64,000 nt of DNA, from assembly GCF_000368065.1 (NCBI RefSeq), contig NZ_KB851200.1, forward strand, positions 1-64,000. The letters run 5' to 3'. This document shows, piece after piece, positions 9,313-20,660 of the stretch (position 1 is the first letter of the stretch; each line of letters opens with the position of its first letter). The notes under the pieces are model-generated. The model ran no database searches. It was not told where the DNA came from and saw only the letters and a list, made by a program, of their open reading frames with translations. This stretch comes from Acinetobacter seifertii (GTDB taxonomy: Bacteria; Pseudomonadota; Gammaproteobacteria; Pseudomonadales; Moraxellaceae). The position numbers and the translations under genes were made by a program.

Positions 9313-9945
9313 TTATTTATCTCTTAAATTTTCAATATGTGTTGTTAAAGCATTGATATCATCAGTTTGCAAATATTCACGCATTTTTAAAACTTGTTTT
9401 TCATCTAAATCATAAAGTTTTAAAGTGAGTAGTTTCTCTATTTGCTCTGTCGGAAAACGGTATTTAATAACTTTTGCCGGAACTCCACCAACAATTGCAT
9501 AGGGTGGGACGTCTTTTGTTACAACGGCTCCAGTTGCAATAACTGCACCTTCACCAATTTTTACGCCTTGCATAATCATTGCACGGCTTCCAACCCAACA
9601 GCCATCTGCAATGATGGTGTCACCAGCAGCTAAAAAACTACGAGTATCGAAGGGGAAAGTTGCAATCCAATCTGGTCTATGAAGCTGATTGCCACCCATC
9701 ATAATCACGCATTCAGCCCCAAAACATACAAAATTACCAATATAAAGCTGATCAATAGGTTTTTCTGGAGTAGAGGGTTTGTCATGTAAATAGCGCACTA
9801 CACAACGCTCAAAACCTTGATCCCAATAGGCTGAGTAGTAAGAGTAATTACCCTTGATATGGATATTCGGATTTTTGACAGTTTTGGAAATAAACTCAAA
9901 TTCACACCAATGACGGACTGGCGAGTTAATCAGAGGTGTATCCAT
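9313..9945 (-). CDS. CatB/Vat-type xenobiotic O-acetyltransferase (hexapeptide repeat)
   Basis: A 210-residue left-handed beta-helix acyltransferase. Hexapeptide repeats run through IGNFVCFGAECVIMMGGNQ and, after a loop, VGSRAMIMQGVKIGEGAVIATGAVVTKDVPPYAIVGG (shown here as the general region ~105-175). The HRPDW loop holds the catalytic histidine (His89), as in XAT/CatB and streptogramin VatA-type enzymes. Family members acetylate chloramphenicol, streptogramins or unknown hydroxyl compounds with acetyl-CoA. Chromosomal Acinetobacter copies are widespread, and actual resistance activity cannot be read from the sequence. The gene stands alone, downstream of greA on the same strand. Confidence 0.85.
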   Translation of the reverse strand: MDTPLINSPVRHWCEFEFISKTVKNPNIHIKGNYSYYSAYWDQGFERCVVRYLHDKPSTPEKPIDQLYIGNFVCFGAECVIMMGGNQLHRPDWIATFPFDTRSFLAAGDTIIADGCWVGSRAMIMQGVKIGEGAVIATGAVVTKDVPPYAIVGGVPAKVIKYRFPTEQIEKLLTLKLYDLDEKQVLKMREYLQTDDINALTTHIENLRDK

Positions 9946-9980
9946 AATTTACTATCCAAACAAATGAGTTAAAGCAATTA

Positions 9981-10001
9981 AAAACCCCTCATAAAGAGGG
10001 G
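9981..10001 (-). terminator. Terminator of greA
   Basis: On the minus strand CCCCTC (complement of 9996-10001) and GAGGGG (complement of 9985-9990) form a stem followed by TTTTTAATTG. It sits 16 bp after the greA stop. Confidence 0.8.
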
Positions 10002-10016
10002 CTTAAGAGTAGTATC

Positions 10017-10493
10017 TTAAAGATATTCTACACTTACAACTTCGTATTCAACTTCACCTTGAGGAGTGATAATTTTTGCTTCATCACCTTCATTTTTGCC
10101 TAAAAGGCCACGAGCAATTGGTGAGTTCACTGAGATTTTATTAATTTTAAAATCAGCCTCATCATCGCCAACAATTTTATAAGTCTTGCGTTCTTCAGTA
10201 TCAAGGTTTTCAATCGTTACCGTAACACCGAATACAACACGACCGTTTTGTTCTAAGTCTTTAACATCGATGACTTGTGCAGCACCCAATTTTCCTTCGA
10301 TATCTTGGATACGGCCTTCGCAGAAACCTTGTTGCTCACGAGCAGCATGATATTCTGCATTTTCTTTTAAGTCCCCATGTTCACGTGCCTCAGCAATCGC
10401 TTGAGTAATACGCGGACGTTCAACAGATTTCAGATGTTGTAATTCTTTCTCTAAGGCACTTTTACCTTCAGGGGTCATTGGATAACGTTGCAT
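10017..10493 (-). CDS. greA: Transcription elongation factor GreA
   Basis: A 158-residue protein with the N-terminal coiled coil ([50 protein letters not shown] region, acidic tip D-L-K-E-N-A-E-Y) and the C-terminal FKBP-like domain ending [13 protein letters not shown]. GreA inserts its coiled coil into the secondary channel of RNA polymerase and stimulates cleavage of backtracked transcripts. It lies just downstream of carB on the same strand but behind a strong carB terminator. A greB gene is also present in this window. Confidence 0.97.
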   Translation of the reverse strand: MQRYPMTPEGKSALEKELQHLKSVERPRITQAIAEAREHGDLKENAEYHAAREQQGFCEGRIQDIEGKLGAAQVIDVKDLEQNGRVVFGVTVTIENLDTEERKTYKIVGDDEADFKINKISVNSPIARGLLGKNEGDEAKIITPQGEVEYEVVSVEYL

Positions 10494-10530
10494 TTCGGTC
10501 CCTCTTAAGTTGAGAAAACACAGTTAAAAA

Positions 10531-10565
10531 AATGAAAAAATCCCGCCACCGATAAGGTGGCGGGA
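10531..10565 (-). terminator. Strong terminator between carB and greA
   Basis: A perfect 10-bp GC-rich stem (10541-10550 with 10556-10565, loop GATAA) is followed on the minus strand by a T-run (complement of 10532-10540). It ends the carAB transcript. Confidence 0.9.
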
Positions 10566-10580
10566 CTTATCGGAAAAAAA

Positions 10581-13500
10581 TTAACCTACAGTTAAATCTT
10601 GCAAGCGGTATACATCCATTGGCAATTTCACAGCAAAGGCTTGGCAAACTGCTTCTGCGCCATTGATAGTCGTTGTGTAATACACTTTGCCTTGTAGGGC
10701 AGCACGACGAATCATTGCAGAGTCATATTGAGCTTGTTTGCCTTCAGTAGTGTTGACAATAAGGTGTATTTCGCCATTTTTCAAGCGGTCAACAATATGT
10801 GGACGACCTTCAGTTACTTTATTTACAGGTTCACATTCCAAACCTGCTTCTTTAAGCACTTTATAAGTTCCACCTGTTGCTACCAGTTTGAAGCCGTATG
10901 CTACAAACTTTTTAGCGATATCAGCGATATATTTCTTATCAGATTCACGGACAGATAAGAAAGCAATCTTTTCTTCGCCTTCAGTTGGCAAGCCCGGTAA
11001 GCGGTCATTAGAACCTAAAACAGCTTTATAGAATGCTTCACCGAATGTCTTACCAACACCCATTACTTCACCTGTAGATTTCATCTCAGGTCCAAGCATA
11101 GGATCTACACCTTGGAATTTAGCAAATGGGAAAACTGCTTCTTTCACAGAAAAGTGTGTTGGAATGATTTCTTTAGTAAAGCCTTGAGATTCAAGTGATT
11201 GACCCGCCATACAACGAGCAGCTACTTTTGCTAAAGATTCACCAATACATTTCGATACGAACGGAACAGTACGTGAAGCACGTGGGTTAACTTCAAGAAC
11301 ATAAACGTCATCGCCTTTAACTGCGAATTGAACGTTCATCAAGCCAACAACACCAAGTTCTTTTGCCATAGCCACTGTTTGACGACGCATTTCGTCCTGA
11401 ATCTCTTGAGATAGAGAGTAAGGAGGAATAGAACACGCAGAGTCACCTGAGTGAATACCTGCTTGTTCGATGTGCTGCATGATACCGCCAATCACAACAT
11501 CTTTACCGTCAGATACGCAGTCAACGTCAACTTCAGTTGCATCGTCAAGGAAACGGTCAAGAAGAACAGGGGCTTCGTTAGAAGCTTGTACTGCTTCGCG
11601 AAGATAACGTTTAAGTTCATCTTCGTTATACACGATTTCCATTGCGCGACCACCCAATACATAAGATGGGCGAACAACTAACGGATAACCAACTTTCGCA
11701 GCTTCAGAGATACCTTCTTCAGCAGATTTTACAATGCTGTTGTTTGGTTGACGAAGCTGTAAACGTTGAATCATTTGTTGGAAACGTTCACGGTCTTCTG
11801 CACGGTCAATTGCATCTGGAGAAGTACCGATAATAGGAGTACCAGCTTCTTCTAAAGCACGTGCTAACTTAAGTGGAGTCTGACCACCGTATTGTACGAT
11901 TACGCCTTTTGGCTTCTCAGTACGAACGATTTCAAGAACATCTTCAAGTGTTACAGGTTCGAAGTACAAACGATCTGATGTGTCATAGTCGGTAGAAACA
12001 GTCTCAGGGTTACAGTTCACCATGATTGTTTCATAACCGTCTTCACGCATAGCTAGAGCAGCGTGTACACAGCAGTAGTCAAATTCGATACCTTGACCAA
12101 TACGGTTTGGACCACCACCAATTACCATGATCTTGTCACGATTTGATGGATTTGCTTCACATTCTTCATCGTAAGTTGAATACATATATGCTGTGCCAGA
12201 TTCAAACTCGGCAGCACATGTATCAACACGTTTGTAAACTGGATAAACACCCAAGTTCCAACGTTGTTTACGGAATTGCTTTTGTGAAATGCCCATAAGG
12301 TGAGCAATACGAAGGTCAGATAAACCTTTACGCTTGAACGAACGGATGTTGTCCGCGTTTAAGTCACCAAAACCTAAAGTTTTTACTTGAGCTTCTGTGT
12401 TGACGATATCTTGAATTTGGATCAAGAACCAACGGTCAATTTTAGTTGCTTCAAATACGTCATCTAAAGAGAAGCCATGACGGAATGCATCTGCTACGTA
12501 CCAAATACGCTCAGGACCCGGAACTTTAAGCTCTTTTAAAATCGTTTCTTTTACGTTTGTTGCACCAGCTTCGATTTTTTCATCAAAACCGCTTACACCA
12601 ACTTCAAGACCACGTAATGCTTTTTGTACAGATTCTTGGAAGTTACGACCAATTGCCATGACTTCACCAACAGACTTCATCTGAGTGGTAAGAACTGGTT
12701 CTGCTTGTGGGAACTTCTCAAAGTTAAAACGAGGAATCTTCGTTACAACATAGTCAATTGCTGGTTCAAAGCTCGCAGGAGTTACACCACCAGTGATGTC
12801 ATTTTTCAATTCATCAAGAGTGTAACCAACAGCTAGTTTCGCAGCGATTTTTGCAATTGGGAAACCAGTTGCTTTAGAAGCAAGAGCAGACGAACGAGAT
12901 ACACGAGGGTTCATCTCGATCACAACCATACGGCCGTCTTTCGGGTTAATACCGAACTGAACGTTAGAACCACCGGTCTCAACACCAATTTCACGAAGAA
13001 CTGCAACTGAAGCATTACGCATCAATTGATATTCTTTGTCAGTTAATGTTTGAGCTGGTGCTACAGTGATTGAGTCACCAGTGTGAACACCCATTGGGTC
13101 AAAGTTTTCGATCGCACATACGATAATACAGTTGTCGTTTTTGTCACGAACAACTTCCATTTCGTATTCTTTCCAGCCGATTAATGATTCATCAATCAAT
13201 AATTGGTGAGTAGGAGAGAGGTCGAAACCACGTTCACAGATTTCAAGGAATTCTTCACGGTTATATGCAATACCACCGCCTGAACCACCCATTGTGAATG
13301 AAGGACGGATAATTACTGGGAAACCAAAGCGAGATTGGATTTCCAATGCTTCTTCCATGGTTTCAGCAATAGCAGCTTTTGGACATTCCAAACCGATTTT
13401 GCGCATAGCGATGTCGAAGAGTTTACGGTCTTCGGCTTTTTCAATCGCTTCTTTAGTTGCACCAATAAGTTCTACATTGTACTTCGCTAATACGCCATTT

Positions 13501-13811
13501 TCATCAAGTGCAAGTGCGCAGTTCAATGCAGTTTGTCCACCCATCGTAGGTAGGACTGCATCTGGACGCTCTTTTTCAATGATTTGAGCAACAGTTTGCC
13601 AAGTAATTGGCTCAATATATGTTGCATCCGCCATTGATGGGTCAGTCATAATGGTCGCTGGGTTAGAGTTAACCAAAATAACACGGTAGCCTTCTTCACG
13701 AAGCGCTTTACATGCTTGAGCACCAGAGTAGTCAAACTCACAAGCCTGACCAATAACAATTGGACCAGCACCAATAATTAAGATGCTTTTAATATCCGTA
13801 CGTTTAGGCAT
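10581..13811 (-). CDS. carB: Carbamoyl-phosphate synthase large subunit
   Basis: At 1,076 residues it has the usual full length. Two homologous ATP-grasp halves are visible: the first opens [24 protein letters not shown] and the second [23 protein letters not shown]. Other landmarks are the [10 protein letters not shown] loop, the [18 protein letters not shown] and [15 protein letters not shown] motifs, and a C-terminal MGS-like allosteric domain ([14 protein letters not shown]). The enzyme makes carbamoyl phosphate from bicarbonate, ammonia and two ATP for pyrimidine and arginine synthesis, using ammonia channelled from CarA. carA lies 14 bp upstream in the same operon. Confidence 0.98.
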   Translation of the reverse strand: MPKRTDIKSILIIGAGPIVIGQACEFDYSGAQACKALREEGYRVILVNSNPATIMTDPSMADATYIEPITWQTVAQIIEKERPDAVLPTMGGQTALNCALALDENGVLAKYNVELIGATKEAIEKAEDRKLFDIAMRKIGLECPKAAIAETMEEALEIQSRFGFPVIIRPSFTMGGSGGGIAYNREEFLEICERGFDLSPTHQLLIDESLIGWKEYEMEVVRDKNDNCIIVCAIENFDPMGVHTGDSITVAPAQTLTDKEYQLMRNASVAVLREIGVETGGSNVQFGINPKDGRMVVIEMNPRVSRSSALASKATGFPIAKIAAKLAVGYTLDELKNDITGGVTPASFEPAIDYVVTKIPRFNFEKFPQAEPVLTTQMKSVGEVMAIGRNFQESVQKALRGLEVGVSGFDEKIEAGATNVKETILKELKVPGPERIWYVADAFRHGFSLDDVFEATKIDRWFLIQIQDIVNTEAQVKTLGFGDLNADNIRSFKRKGLSDLRIAHLMGISQKQFRKQRWNLGVYPVYKRVDTCAAEFESGTAYMYSTYDEECEANPSNRDKIMVIGGGPNRIGQGIEFDYCCVHAALAMREDGYETIMVNCNPETVSTDYDTSDRLYFEPVTLEDVLEIVRTEKPKGVIVQYGGQTPLKLARALEEAGTPIIGTSPDAIDRAEDRERFQQMIQRLQLRQPNNSIVKSAEEGISEAAKVGYPLVVRPSYVLGGRAMEIVYNEDELKRYLREAVQASNEAPVLLDRFLDDATEVDVDCVSDGKDVVIGGIMQHIEQAGIHSGDSACSIPPYSLSQEIQDEMRRQTVAMAKELGVVGLMNVQFAVKGDDVYVLEVNPRASRTVPFVSKCIGESLAKVAARCMAGQSLESQGFTKEIIPTHFSVKEAVFPFAKFQGVDPMLGPEMKSTGEVMGVGKTFGEAFYKAVLGSNDRLPGLPTEGEEKIAFLSVRESDKKYIADIAKKFVAYGFKLVATGGTYKVLKEAGLECEPVNKVTEGRPHIVDRLKNGEIHLIVNTTEGKQAQYDSAMIRRAALQGKVYYTTTINGAEAVCQAFAVKLPMDVYRLQDLTVG

Positions 13812-13825
13812 TATTCGCTCCGTAA

Positions 13826-14965
13826 TTACTGTTTAGATGCTTCGATAAGTTCGATGAAATGATCGAACAATGGTGCACAATCATGTGGACCTGGGCTTGC
13901 TTCAGGGTGACCTTGGAAGCTGAAAGCTGGTTTGTCAGTACGGTGGATACCTTGTAAGGTGCCATCGAACAATGATTTATGCGTTGCTTTTAAGTTAGCC
14001 GGTAATGTTTCTGCATCTACAGCAAAACCATGGTTTTGAGATGTAATCATCACTGTACCATCTTCAAGATTTTGTACAGGGTGGTTTGCACCGTGGTGAC
14101 CATGATTCATTTTTACAGTTTTTGCACCAGAAGCGAGTGCCAAGATTTGGTGTCCTAAACAGATACCAAATACAGGTAATGTTGTGGTTTCAACAATAGT
14201 GTTTACAGCTTCGATTGCATAGTCACAAGCAGCTGGGTCACCAGGACCGTTTGAAAGGAGTACGCCATCTGGATTAAGTGCTAATACTTTTTCAGCCGGA
14301 GTTTCAGCAGGGACAACAGTAAGTTTGCAACCGCGGTCTGCAAGCATACGCAAGATGTTGGTTTTGACACCATAATCGTATGCAACCACATGATATTTTA
14401 ACTCAGGTTGTGTAAAGCCCTTACCTAATACCCATGAACCTTCAGACCATTCAAAACCTGTTGGATCACAGCACTCTTTAGCAAGGTCTAAACCATTTAG
14501 ACCACCAAAAGCGCGAGCTTTAGCAATTGCTTCTTCTTCAGTAATATTTTCGCCAGCAAGGATGCAACCATTTTGTGCACCTTTGTCACGTAAAATACGA
14601 GTAAGTTTACGTGTATCAATATCAGCAATTGCAACAACATTGTGCGCTTGTAAATATTCACCTAACGACTGCTCAGAACGGAAATTACTGTGTAGTAGTG
14701 GAAGGTCACGAATAATTAAACCATTCGCCCATACTTTATGGATACGACCAGATTCAACGTCTTCTTCGTTGCAACCAGTGTTACCAATATGAGGGTAAGT
14801 TAATGTCACAATTTGTTGTGCATAACTTGGGTCAGTCAAAATTTCTTGATAGCCTGTCATGGCTGTGTTAAAAACGACTTCACCAGTCGTACTTCCCGTT
14901 GCGCCGATTGACGTTCCTTTAAAGATCGTTCCATCTGCGAGGGCTAAAATGGCGGGGATGCTCAA
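13826..14965 (-). CDS. carA: Carbamoyl-phosphate synthase small (glutaminase) subunit
   Basis: A 379-residue protein. The N-terminal CPSase_sm domain ([18 protein letters not shown]...[16 protein letters not shown]) precedes a class I glutamine amidotransferase domain with the nucleophile elbow FGICLGHQ and the His-Glu pair in [11 protein letters not shown]. It hydrolyses glutamine to supply ammonia to CarB. It is the first gene of carAB; the upstream leader holds a good sigma-70 promoter. Confidence 0.98.
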   Translation of the reverse strand: MSIPAILALADGTIFKGTSIGATGSTTGEVVFNTAMTGYQEILTDPSYAQQIVTLTYPHIGNTGCNEEDVESGRIHKVWANGLIIRDLPLLHSNFRSEQSLGEYLQAHNVVAIADIDTRKLTRILRDKGAQNGCILAGENITEEEAIAKARAFGGLNGLDLAKECCDPTGFEWSEGSWVLGKGFTQPELKYHVVAYDYGVKTNILRMLADRGCKLTVVPAETPAEKVLALNPDGVLLSNGPGDPAACDYAIEAVNTIVETTTLPVFGICLGHQILALASGAKTVKMNHGHHGANHPVQNLEDGTVMITSQNHGFAVDAETLPANLKATHKSLFDGTLQGIHRTDKPAFSFQGHPEASPGPHDCAPLFDHFIELIEASKQ

Positions 14966-15080
14966 ACCAAAGCTCCTGAATTTCGGCTGTAAAAAAGCGA
15001 GTAGACCTAAAAAAGATAGGCGATGTTCTAAAAAAACATGCCCCTCCTCATCGGTCTGCCCGCTTGTAACTTAACAGCGC

Positions 15081-15109
15081 ATTATACGCATGGAACCCTA
15101 AAAAGTCTA
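15081..15109 (-). promoter_or_regulatory. Sigma-70 promoter of carAB with a ~100-bp leader
   Basis: Reading the minus strand, TAGACT (complement of 15104-15109) lies 17 bp before a perfect TATAAT (complement of 15081-15086). The transcript would start near 15074, leaving a leader of about 110 nt before the carA ATG at 14965. The leader contains small inverted repeats (for example around 15022-15040), but I see no leader peptide or clear attenuator. The rest of the 14966-15277 interval is the divergent upstream region of the coiled-coil gene. Confidence 0.7.
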
Positions 15110-15277
15110 TTTGTTTTCTATTAAAAAATATAATTCCTTGCTTGCTTTTTGCAAAAATATTCATCCGCTTGTCTGAAATTGATACTTTTGGCAAATTGTC
15201 TAACAATCTGGCGGTTAAATTATGCTAATTCCACTTATTGTAATCTCAGAAAAAAATAAACAATATGAGGAAATAGT

Positions 15278-15862
15278 ATGAGCAATCAAGTTTCAAAAGA
15301 TATAGCTGAAAACGCTTCTACAGTTGCAGATGTTGTTAAAGCTGAAGTAACCGAAGTGAAAGAAGCTGTTACTAAAACAACGACCCGCGCTAAAAAAGCA
15401 GTGAGTGCTAAAGCGACGCAGGTAAAAGAAGTTGTAGCTGAAAAAACAGAACAGGTGAAAGAAGTCGCTCAAGAAGCAACTTCGCAAGTTAAAGAAGCTA
15501 TAAATGAAACTCAAGAACAAGTAAAAGTTGTATTGAGTGAAACTGAAGAAAAAATTGAGACTGAGACTCAAGAGTTGAACCAAAACATTCAAAATCAGTT
15601 TGCTCAGATTAAACAAGATATTTTACAACGTCTTGATGTGATTAAAGCTCAGTTCAATACGTCTCAAGAAGGATTAAATGAACTAAAAAATACATTAAAA
15701 GCTGAAATTAATGCATTAATTGAAGATTTAACAAAAGTCACCAAAGAACTTAAAGGTGACATTAGCCAAATCTCTTTGAAGCATAAAGATTCTTTAAGTG
15801 AGAGTTTGAAACGCACTAAAAATAATGCGGTTGAAGCTTGGAACAAAGCAAGAGATAACTAA
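15278..15862 (+). CDS. Ala/Lys/Glu-rich coiled-coil protein of unknown function
   Basis: A 194-residue, highly charged, almost entirely helical protein with no signal peptide. Residues ~20-75 repeat an 11-residue-like pattern (KAEVTEVKEAV, KATQVKEVVAEK, KTEQVKEVAQEA, QATSQVKEAINE type), similar to apolipoprotein/LEA-like amphipathic repeats; a coiled coil continues to residue ~170. It has a GAGGAAAT ribosome-binding region (ATGAGGAAATAGT before ATG). Such low-complexity helices make homology calls unreliable. Possibilities include a phasin-like or stress/membrane-associated protein. Confidence 0.75.
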   Translation: MSNQVSKDIAENASTVADVVKAEVTEVKEAVTKTTTRAKKAVSAKATQVKEVVAEKTEQVKEVAQEATSQVKEAINETQEQVKVVLSETEEKIETETQELNQNIQNQFAQIKQDILQRLDVIKAQFNTSQEGLNELKNTLKAEINALIEDLTKVTKELKGDISQISLKHKDSLSESLKRTKNNAVEAWNKARDN

Positions 15863-15883
15863 GTTTAGCTTCATAAAATTAAT

Positions 15884-15914
15884 AAAAAAGCGAGAATCAA
15901 TTTCTCGCTTTTTT
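15884..15914. terminator. Bidirectional terminator between the coiled-coil gene and the DOMON-like gene
   Basis: AAAAAGCGAGAA pairs with TTCTCGCTTTTT around a short AATCAAT-type loop. A-run and T-run flanks serve both convergent genes. Confidence 0.85.
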
Positions 15915-15918
15915 ATTT

Positions 15919-16455
15919 TTAAAACTGATGTAGCCAATCACGTTTATTGTGAAAATCAGCATTTTGTCCACTATGCTGCATTGCATAGTACTGTATACCA
16001 TCTTTAGTCTTTAAAACAGCGGTTAAACCTAAATAAAGGTTTGCCCATTTTAAATGATGCTGCTGCATAAACTGACCTAAATCAAGACTTACATTTAAGC
16101 CGTAGTGAGTACGCTTGAGATGATTAAGCTCGATATCGTAAGCAACGAGGGGAGGCATGCTTTCCGGATAGCGATATTCTTCAAACTGGTAAGTTTGCCA
16201 TGCTTGAGAAGGAGAAAGATTAATTTCCCGATAGAAATCTTCACCATGCACGCCAATAAAAATCTCAAAACAAGTCTCTTCCCACAAAAAATCTTGGCGG
16301 GGATGAGCTGCAACTTCTTGAGGCCAGATAATAAGTTGGTTTGGATCACGAATCCAAAAACCCACATTTAATGTATGTGGGGTTTGCTGTTCAATTGCGC
16401 CAACAACAGAAACAGCATGAAAACGATCAAAAGCTGAAAGTTCGTAACTTGCCAT
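15919..16455 (-). CDS. DOMON-like domain protein
   Basis: A 178-residue protein with the pattern of the bacterial DOMON-like/CBM9-like beta-sandwich family: LNVGFWIRDP, FLWEETCFEIFIG, FYREINLSPSQAWQTYQFEEYR and a C-terminal GLTAVLKTKDGIQYYAMQHSG. No signal peptide is visible, so it is probably cytoplasmic. DOMON relatives bind sugars or haem, but the ligand here is unknown. It shares orientation with yhbY 15 bp upstream and may be co-transcribed with it. Confidence 0.7.
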   Translation of the reverse strand: MASYELSAFDRFHAVSVVGAIEQQTPHTLNVGFWIRDPNQLIIWPQEVAAHPRQDFLWEETCFEIFIGVHGEDFYREINLSPSQAWQTYQFEEYRYPESMPPLVAYDIELNHLKRTHYGLNVSLDLGQFMQQHHLKWANLYLGLTAVLKTKDGIQYYAMQHSGQNADFHNKRDWLHQF

Positions 16456-16470
16456 AAAGTAGTCAATAAA

Positions 16471-16794
16471 TTAGTTTGCTAAGTGAGCGTGACGAACAAG
16501 ATTAGATAAGTGTTGGTTCTGTTTAGCTGCTTTTTTGTAAAGTAAAACAATTTTACCAATTTTTTGCACAGCTTCAGCACCAGTTGCTTCAACAATTGCA
16601 TCGATTACAGCAGCACGAGCTTCACGATCTTCGCCAGCAACTTTTACTTTGATGAGTTCATGATCATTCAAAGCACGAAGAGTTTCTTCGATTACAGCAT
16701 CTGTTAAGCCTTGTCCACCAATCATGACAACCGGATTAAGCACATGACCAATTTGACGTAAACGTTTACGTTCATGAATAGATAAAGCGGCCAT
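16471..16794 (-). CDS. yhbY: YhbY-family CRM-domain RNA-binding protein
   Basis: A 107-residue protein that is essentially one CRM domain: ERKRLRQIGHVLNPVVMIGGQGLTDAVIEE with the GxxG-type loop (IGGQG), then HELIKVKVAG and a helical end. YhbY associates with pre-50S ribosomal subunits in E. coli. It is divergent from rlmE-ftsH, the same arrangement as in enterobacteria, with about 200 bp of shared promoter region. Confidence 0.93.
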   Translation of the reverse strand: MAALSIHERKRLRQIGHVLNPVVMIGGQGLTDAVIEETLRALNDHELIKVKVAGEDREARAAVIDAIVEATGAEAVQKIGKIVLLYKKAAKQNQHLSNLVRHAHLAN

Positions 16795-16993
16795 TAAAAA
16801 TACCTGATTTTAAAAACGACTTAGTATAGCAAAAAACTTAAAATCAAATGTACGAAAAACTGTATAAATAATCGATCAACATTATTGGAAAAAAACTGTA
16901 AAAGTTATTGAGATTACGTTACATCCGTACTGTAATGAGAGTAATTTTCACGTACAATGAGCAATCAGAAGTTTTTTTGATATTTAGTGAGTT

Positions 16994-17644
16994 ATGGCAA
17001 CACGCATTACAAACCAAAAATTGTCTAAAAGTAGTCGTGCGTGGATGAGGGAACATCTAGACGATCCTTTTGTAAAAAAAGCACAAAAGGAAGGATATCG
17101 TGCACGAGCAGCATATAAACTTCTTGAAATTCAAGAAAAATATAAGTTGATCAAGCCAGGCATGACAGTGGTTGATTTGGGAGCGGCTCCTGGGAGTTGG
17201 TCGCAAATTGCTGGGAAACTTGTTGGTAGCAAGGGGTTGGTTATTGCTTCCGATATTTTACCTATGGATGCTTTGCCGGATGTCACTTTCTTACAAGGCG
17301 ACTTCAGAGAAGAAGCAGTATTTGAAAAATTGTTAAATATTTTAAATGGAAGACAAGTAGACATTGTAATTTCTGATATGGCCCCCAATACATCAGGTAA
17401 TAGGGCTGTTGATCAACCTCGACAGATTTACTTATGTGAACTTGCTTTAGACTTTGCTCAAAAAGTCTTGGGTCCAAATGGACAATTTGTTGTTAAAGTG
17501 TTCCAAGGCGCAGGATTTGATGAGTTTCGTAAACAAGTCGTTGATAGTTTTGATGTGTTAAAAACAGCAAAACCAGCAGCTTCTCGGGCACGATCTAAAG
17601 AAGTTTTTTTGGTTGGACAAGGGCGTAAGAAAGCATTGCAATAA
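16994..17644 (+). CDS. rlmE: 23S rRNA (uridine-2552-2'-O)-methyltransferase RlmE (FtsJ/RrmJ)
   Basis: 216 residues, the usual size. It has the SAM-binding motif [13 protein letters not shown], the catalytic-site [10 protein letters not shown] (Asp) and [13 protein letters not shown] (Lys), and an N-terminal basic segment ([29 protein letters not shown]) with the first catalytic lysine. It methylates U2552 in the 23S A-loop late in 50S assembly. It stands first in the rlmE-ftsH pair. Confidence 0.97.
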   Translation: MATRITNQKLSKSSRAWMREHLDDPFVKKAQKEGYRARAAYKLLEIQEKYKLIKPGMTVVDLGAAPGSWSQIAGKLVGSKGLVIASDILPMDALPDVTFLQGDFREEAVFEKLLNILNGRQVDIVISDMAPNTSGNRAVDQPRQIYLCELALDFAQKVLGPNGQFVVKVFQGAGFDEFRKQVVDSFDVLKTAKPAASRARSKEVFLVGQGRKKALQ

Positions 17645-17745
17645 AGTTTACTTGCCAAGCTCCTAAAAATTGTGCATTTTGTATCTTTTAGGTTATCCGC
17701 AAGCAAGACAATTGCTGTTTTTAAGAAGATCGGCCAAGATTAGGC

Positions 17746-19674
17746 ATGATCAAATTAGATCGATATGGGAATAAAGCTTTGAGCGATTACTTCAAGAATG
17801 CCGTATTGTGGCTAATAATACTGGGTGTTCTGATTTTAATTTTCAGTAATATCAGTGACCGCAATAAGCCTTCTGCAATGAAATATTCAGATTTTGTTGC
17901 AGCGGTGAATGCTGGCCAAATTAAGCAAGTCACGATTGACGGTTTAAATATTAGTGGTGAAAAAACTAACGGATCTCAGTTTGAAACTGTTCGTCCGCAA
18001 GTTGAAGACACTGAACTTATGCCAAGCTTAAACAAGCAAAATGTTGTTGTAGAGGGCACAGCACCACAACGTCAAGGCATTTTGATGCAACTTCTCATTG
18101 CTAGTTTCCCTGTACTGTTAATCATTCTGTTATTCATGTTCTTTATGCGTAACATGGGTGGTGGTGCAGGCGGTAAAAATGGTCCGATGAGTTTTGGTAA
18201 GTCAAAAGCAAAAATGCTTTCTGAAGACCAAATCAAAGTGACTTTTGCTGACGTTGCTGGTTGTGATGAAGCGAAGCAAGAAGTTGTAGAAATTGTAGAT
18301 TTCTTAAAAGATCCTGCAAAGTTCAAACGCTTGGGCGCTACAATTCCACGTGGCGTACTTATGGTTGGTCCTCCAGGTACTGGTAAAACGTTATTAGCTA
18401 AAGCTATTGCTGGTGAAGCAAAAGTTCCATTCTTCAGCATTTCTGGTTCTGACTTTGTTGAGATGTTTGTGGGTGTGGGTGCATCCCGTGTCCGTGATAT
18501 GTTTGAACAAGCAAAACGTCATGCACCATGTATCATCTTTATTGATGAGATTGATGCAGTAGGTCGTCACCGTGGTTCAGGTACTGGCGGTGGACATGAT
18601 GAACGCGAACAAACCTTAAACCAAATGCTCGTAGAGATGGATGGTTTTGAAGGTAATGAAGGCGTAATCGTTATTGCTGCAACTAACCGTGTTGATGTGT
18701 TGGATAAAGCATTGTTACGTCCAGGCCGTTTCGACCGTCAAGTTATGGTCGGTCTACCGGACATCCGTGGTCGTGAGCAAATCCTGAATGTACATTTGAA
18801 AAAGTTACCTTCAGTGACTGGTGTAGATGTTAAAGTCTTATCACGTGGTACACCTGGTTTCTCTGGTGCTCAGTTGGCAAACCTTGTAAACGAAGCTGCC
18901 TTGTTTGCTGCTCGCCGTAATAAGAACACTGTCGATATGCATGACTTTGAAGATGCAAAAGATAAGATCTATATGGGGCCAGAACGTAAATCAATGGTTC
19001 TGCGTGAAGAAGAACGCCGCGCAACAGCTTATCATGAAGCTGGACATGCAATTGTTGCTGAGATTTTACCGGGTACTGACCCTGTGCATAAAGTAACAAT
19101 TATGCCGCGTGGTTGGGCTTTAGGTGTAACTTGGCAGTTACCTGAACAAGATCAGATTAGCCACTATAAAGACAAAATGTTAAATGAAATTGCAATTTTG
19201 TTTGGTGGTCGTATTGCTGAAGAAGTCTTTATTCAGCAGCAATCGACTGGTGCTTCAAATGACTTTGAGCGTGCTACGAAAATGGCTCGTGCGATGGTTA
19301 CGAAGTACGGTATGTCTGACAAAATGGGTGTTATGGTTTACGAAGATGAAAATCAAAATGGATTCTTCGGTAACGTAGGTAGCCGCACAATTTCTGAAGC
19401 AACTCAACAACAGGTTGATCAGGAAGTACGCCGTATTTTAGATGAACAATATAAAGTTGCTCGTGATATCTTGGAAAATAATAAAGATATCGCACATGCT
19501 ATGGTTAAAGCGTTGATGGAATGGGAAACTATTGATCGTGAGCAAATCCGTGACATCATGGAAGGTCGCGAGCCTCAACCACCTAAAGTTTATATTGCTG
19601 AAAATCCGGTATCGGCATTTGAACCACCGAAAGATGGTCCATCTACTCCACCGCCATTACCAGCGATGAATTAA
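17746..19674 (+). CDS. ftsH: ATP-dependent zinc metalloprotease FtsH
   Basis: 642 residues. Two N-terminal transmembrane helices (~17-37 and ~112-132) bracket a periplasmic domain. The AAA+ module has Walker A GPPGTGKT, Walker [12 protein letters not shown] and the SRH region, followed by the M41 protease site HEAGH (zinc-binding, catalytic Glu). The membrane-bound hexamer degrades misfolded membrane proteins and short-lived regulators. The C-terminus is proline-rich. The order rlmE-ftsH-folP is conserved in gammaproteobacteria. Confidence 0.98.
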   Translation: MIKLDRYGNKALSDYFKNAVLWLIILGVLILIFSNISDRNKPSAMKYSDFVAAVNAGQIKQVTIDGLNISGEKTNGSQFETVRPQVEDTELMPSLNKQNVVVEGTAPQRQGILMQLLIASFPVLLIILLFMFFMRNMGGGAGGKNGPMSFGKSKAKMLSEDQIKVTFADVAGCDEAKQEVVEIVDFLKDPAKFKRLGATIPRGVLMVGPPGTGKTLLAKAIAGEAKVPFFSISGSDFVEMFVGVGASRVRDMFEQAKRHAPCIIFIDEIDAVGRHRGSGTGGGHDEREQTLNQMLVEMDGFEGNEGVIVIAATNRVDVLDKALLRPGRFDRQVMVGLPDIRGREQILNVHLKKLPSVTGVDVKVLSRGTPGFSGAQLANLVNEAALFAARRNKNTVDMHDFEDAKDKIYMGPERKSMVLREEERRATAYHEAGHAIVAEILPGTDPVHKVTIMPRGWALGVTWQLPEQDQISHYKDKMLNEIAILFGGRIAEEVFIQQQSTGASNDFERATKMARAMVTKYGMSDKMGVMVYEDENQNGFFGNVGSRTISEATQQQVDQEVRRILDEQYKVARDILENNKDIAHAMVKALMEWETIDREQIRDIMEGREPQPPKVYIAENPVSAFEPPKDGPSTPPPLPAMN

Positions 19675-19684
19675 GTTAATTAAT

Positions 19685-19713
19685 AAAAAAGCCACATTCA
19701 TGTGGCTTTTTTT
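19685..19713 (+). terminator. Terminator of ftsH
   Basis: GCCACAT (19691-19697) pairs with ATGTGGC (19700-19706), with A-run and T-run flanks, 10 bp after the ftsH stop. Confidence 0.9.
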
Positions 19714-19808
19714 ATTTGTCTTAAATTCGGCTAAAGCTGAAAAGAAATCAACAGCATGTAAAGTATAGAGTTGCTAAAATATCACCTGATTTTGAACCGG
19801 AGCTTTTT

Positions 19809-20660
19809 ATGCAGTTAATATCTTTACCCAAGCAGATTTTACAGTGTGGACAGCTTCAACTAGATTTATCTCAGCCACATGTTATGGGTATTTTAAATGT
19901 TACCCCGGATTCTTTTAGCGATGGTGGTAAACATAATCAATTAGACCAAGCGGTTGAGCATGCGCTTAGTATGATTGAACAAGGCGCGACTATTATTGAT
20001 ATTGGTGGTGAATCTACTCGACCTGGTGCTTCAGAAGTGGCGATTGAAGAAGAAATACGCCGTGTGGTACCTGTAGTTGAAGCTTTATCTCATCATAATA
20101 TTATTTTATCAATCGATACGAGCCAGCCAGAGGTGATTCGCGCAGCAAAAGCAGCAGGGGCGCATATTTGGAATGATGTACGCGCTCTAACACGCCCTAA
20201 TGCATTGGAGACCGCAGCAGAGTTAGATATACCTGTAGTGATTATGCATATGCGTGGTGAGCCAACCACAATGAATCAGTTAGATCAATATAGTGATGTA
20301 ACACTTGATGTGATGCAAGAGCTGCAACAACGCATTGATGAGGCTTTGGTTGCTGGAATTCAGCAGCATAATATTATTATTGATCCTGGGTTTGGTTTTG
20401 CAAAAAATGCACAGCAGAATTTAAAATTATTAAAAGAATTTTGGAAACTTAATGAATTGGGCTTTCCAATTTTATCTGGTCTTTCTCGTAAACGCTTTAT
20501 CGGGGAGGCTTTGAAAGGTGCAGCTGCTGATCAGCGTGCTGTAGGAAGTGTTACTGGGCATTTGTTAAGTATTCAGCAAGGAGCGTCGATTGTAAGAGCA
20601 CATGATGTGAAAGCGATGCATGAGGCTGTTTTAGTTTGGCAAGCCATGCAGCATGCATAA
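19809..20660 (+). CDS. folP: Dihydropteroate synthase
   Basis: 283 residues with both signature segments: VMGILNVTPDSFSDGGK (pterin site) and IDIGGESTRPGA. Later landmarks are DVRALTRP, IIDPGFGFAKN, SGLSRKRFIG and the final RAHDV. It condenses p-aminobenzoate with dihydropterin pyrophosphate in folate synthesis and is the sulfonamide target. It has its own promoter region after the ftsH terminator. None of the motifs shows a gross sulfonamide-resistance insertion. Confidence 0.96.
   Translation: MQLISLPKQILQCGQLQLDLSQPHVMGILNVTPDSFSDGGKHNQLDQAVEHALSMIEQGATIIDIGGESTRPGASEVAIEEEIRRVVPVVEALSHHNIILSIDTSQPEVIRAAKAAGAHIWNDVRALTRPNALETAAELDIPVVIMHMRGEPTTMNQLDQYSDVTLDVMQELQQRIDEALVAGIQQHNIIIDPGFGFAKNAQQNLKLLKEFWKLNELGFPILSGLSRKRFIGEALKGAAADQRAVGSVTGHLLSIQQGASIVRAHDVKAMHEAVLVWQAMQHA

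Noticed and set aside
9313..9945. Calling it a chloramphenicol-resistance gene
   Set aside because: The fold and histidine fit the CatB/Vat group, but chromosomal members often have no known resistance role, so only the family is named.
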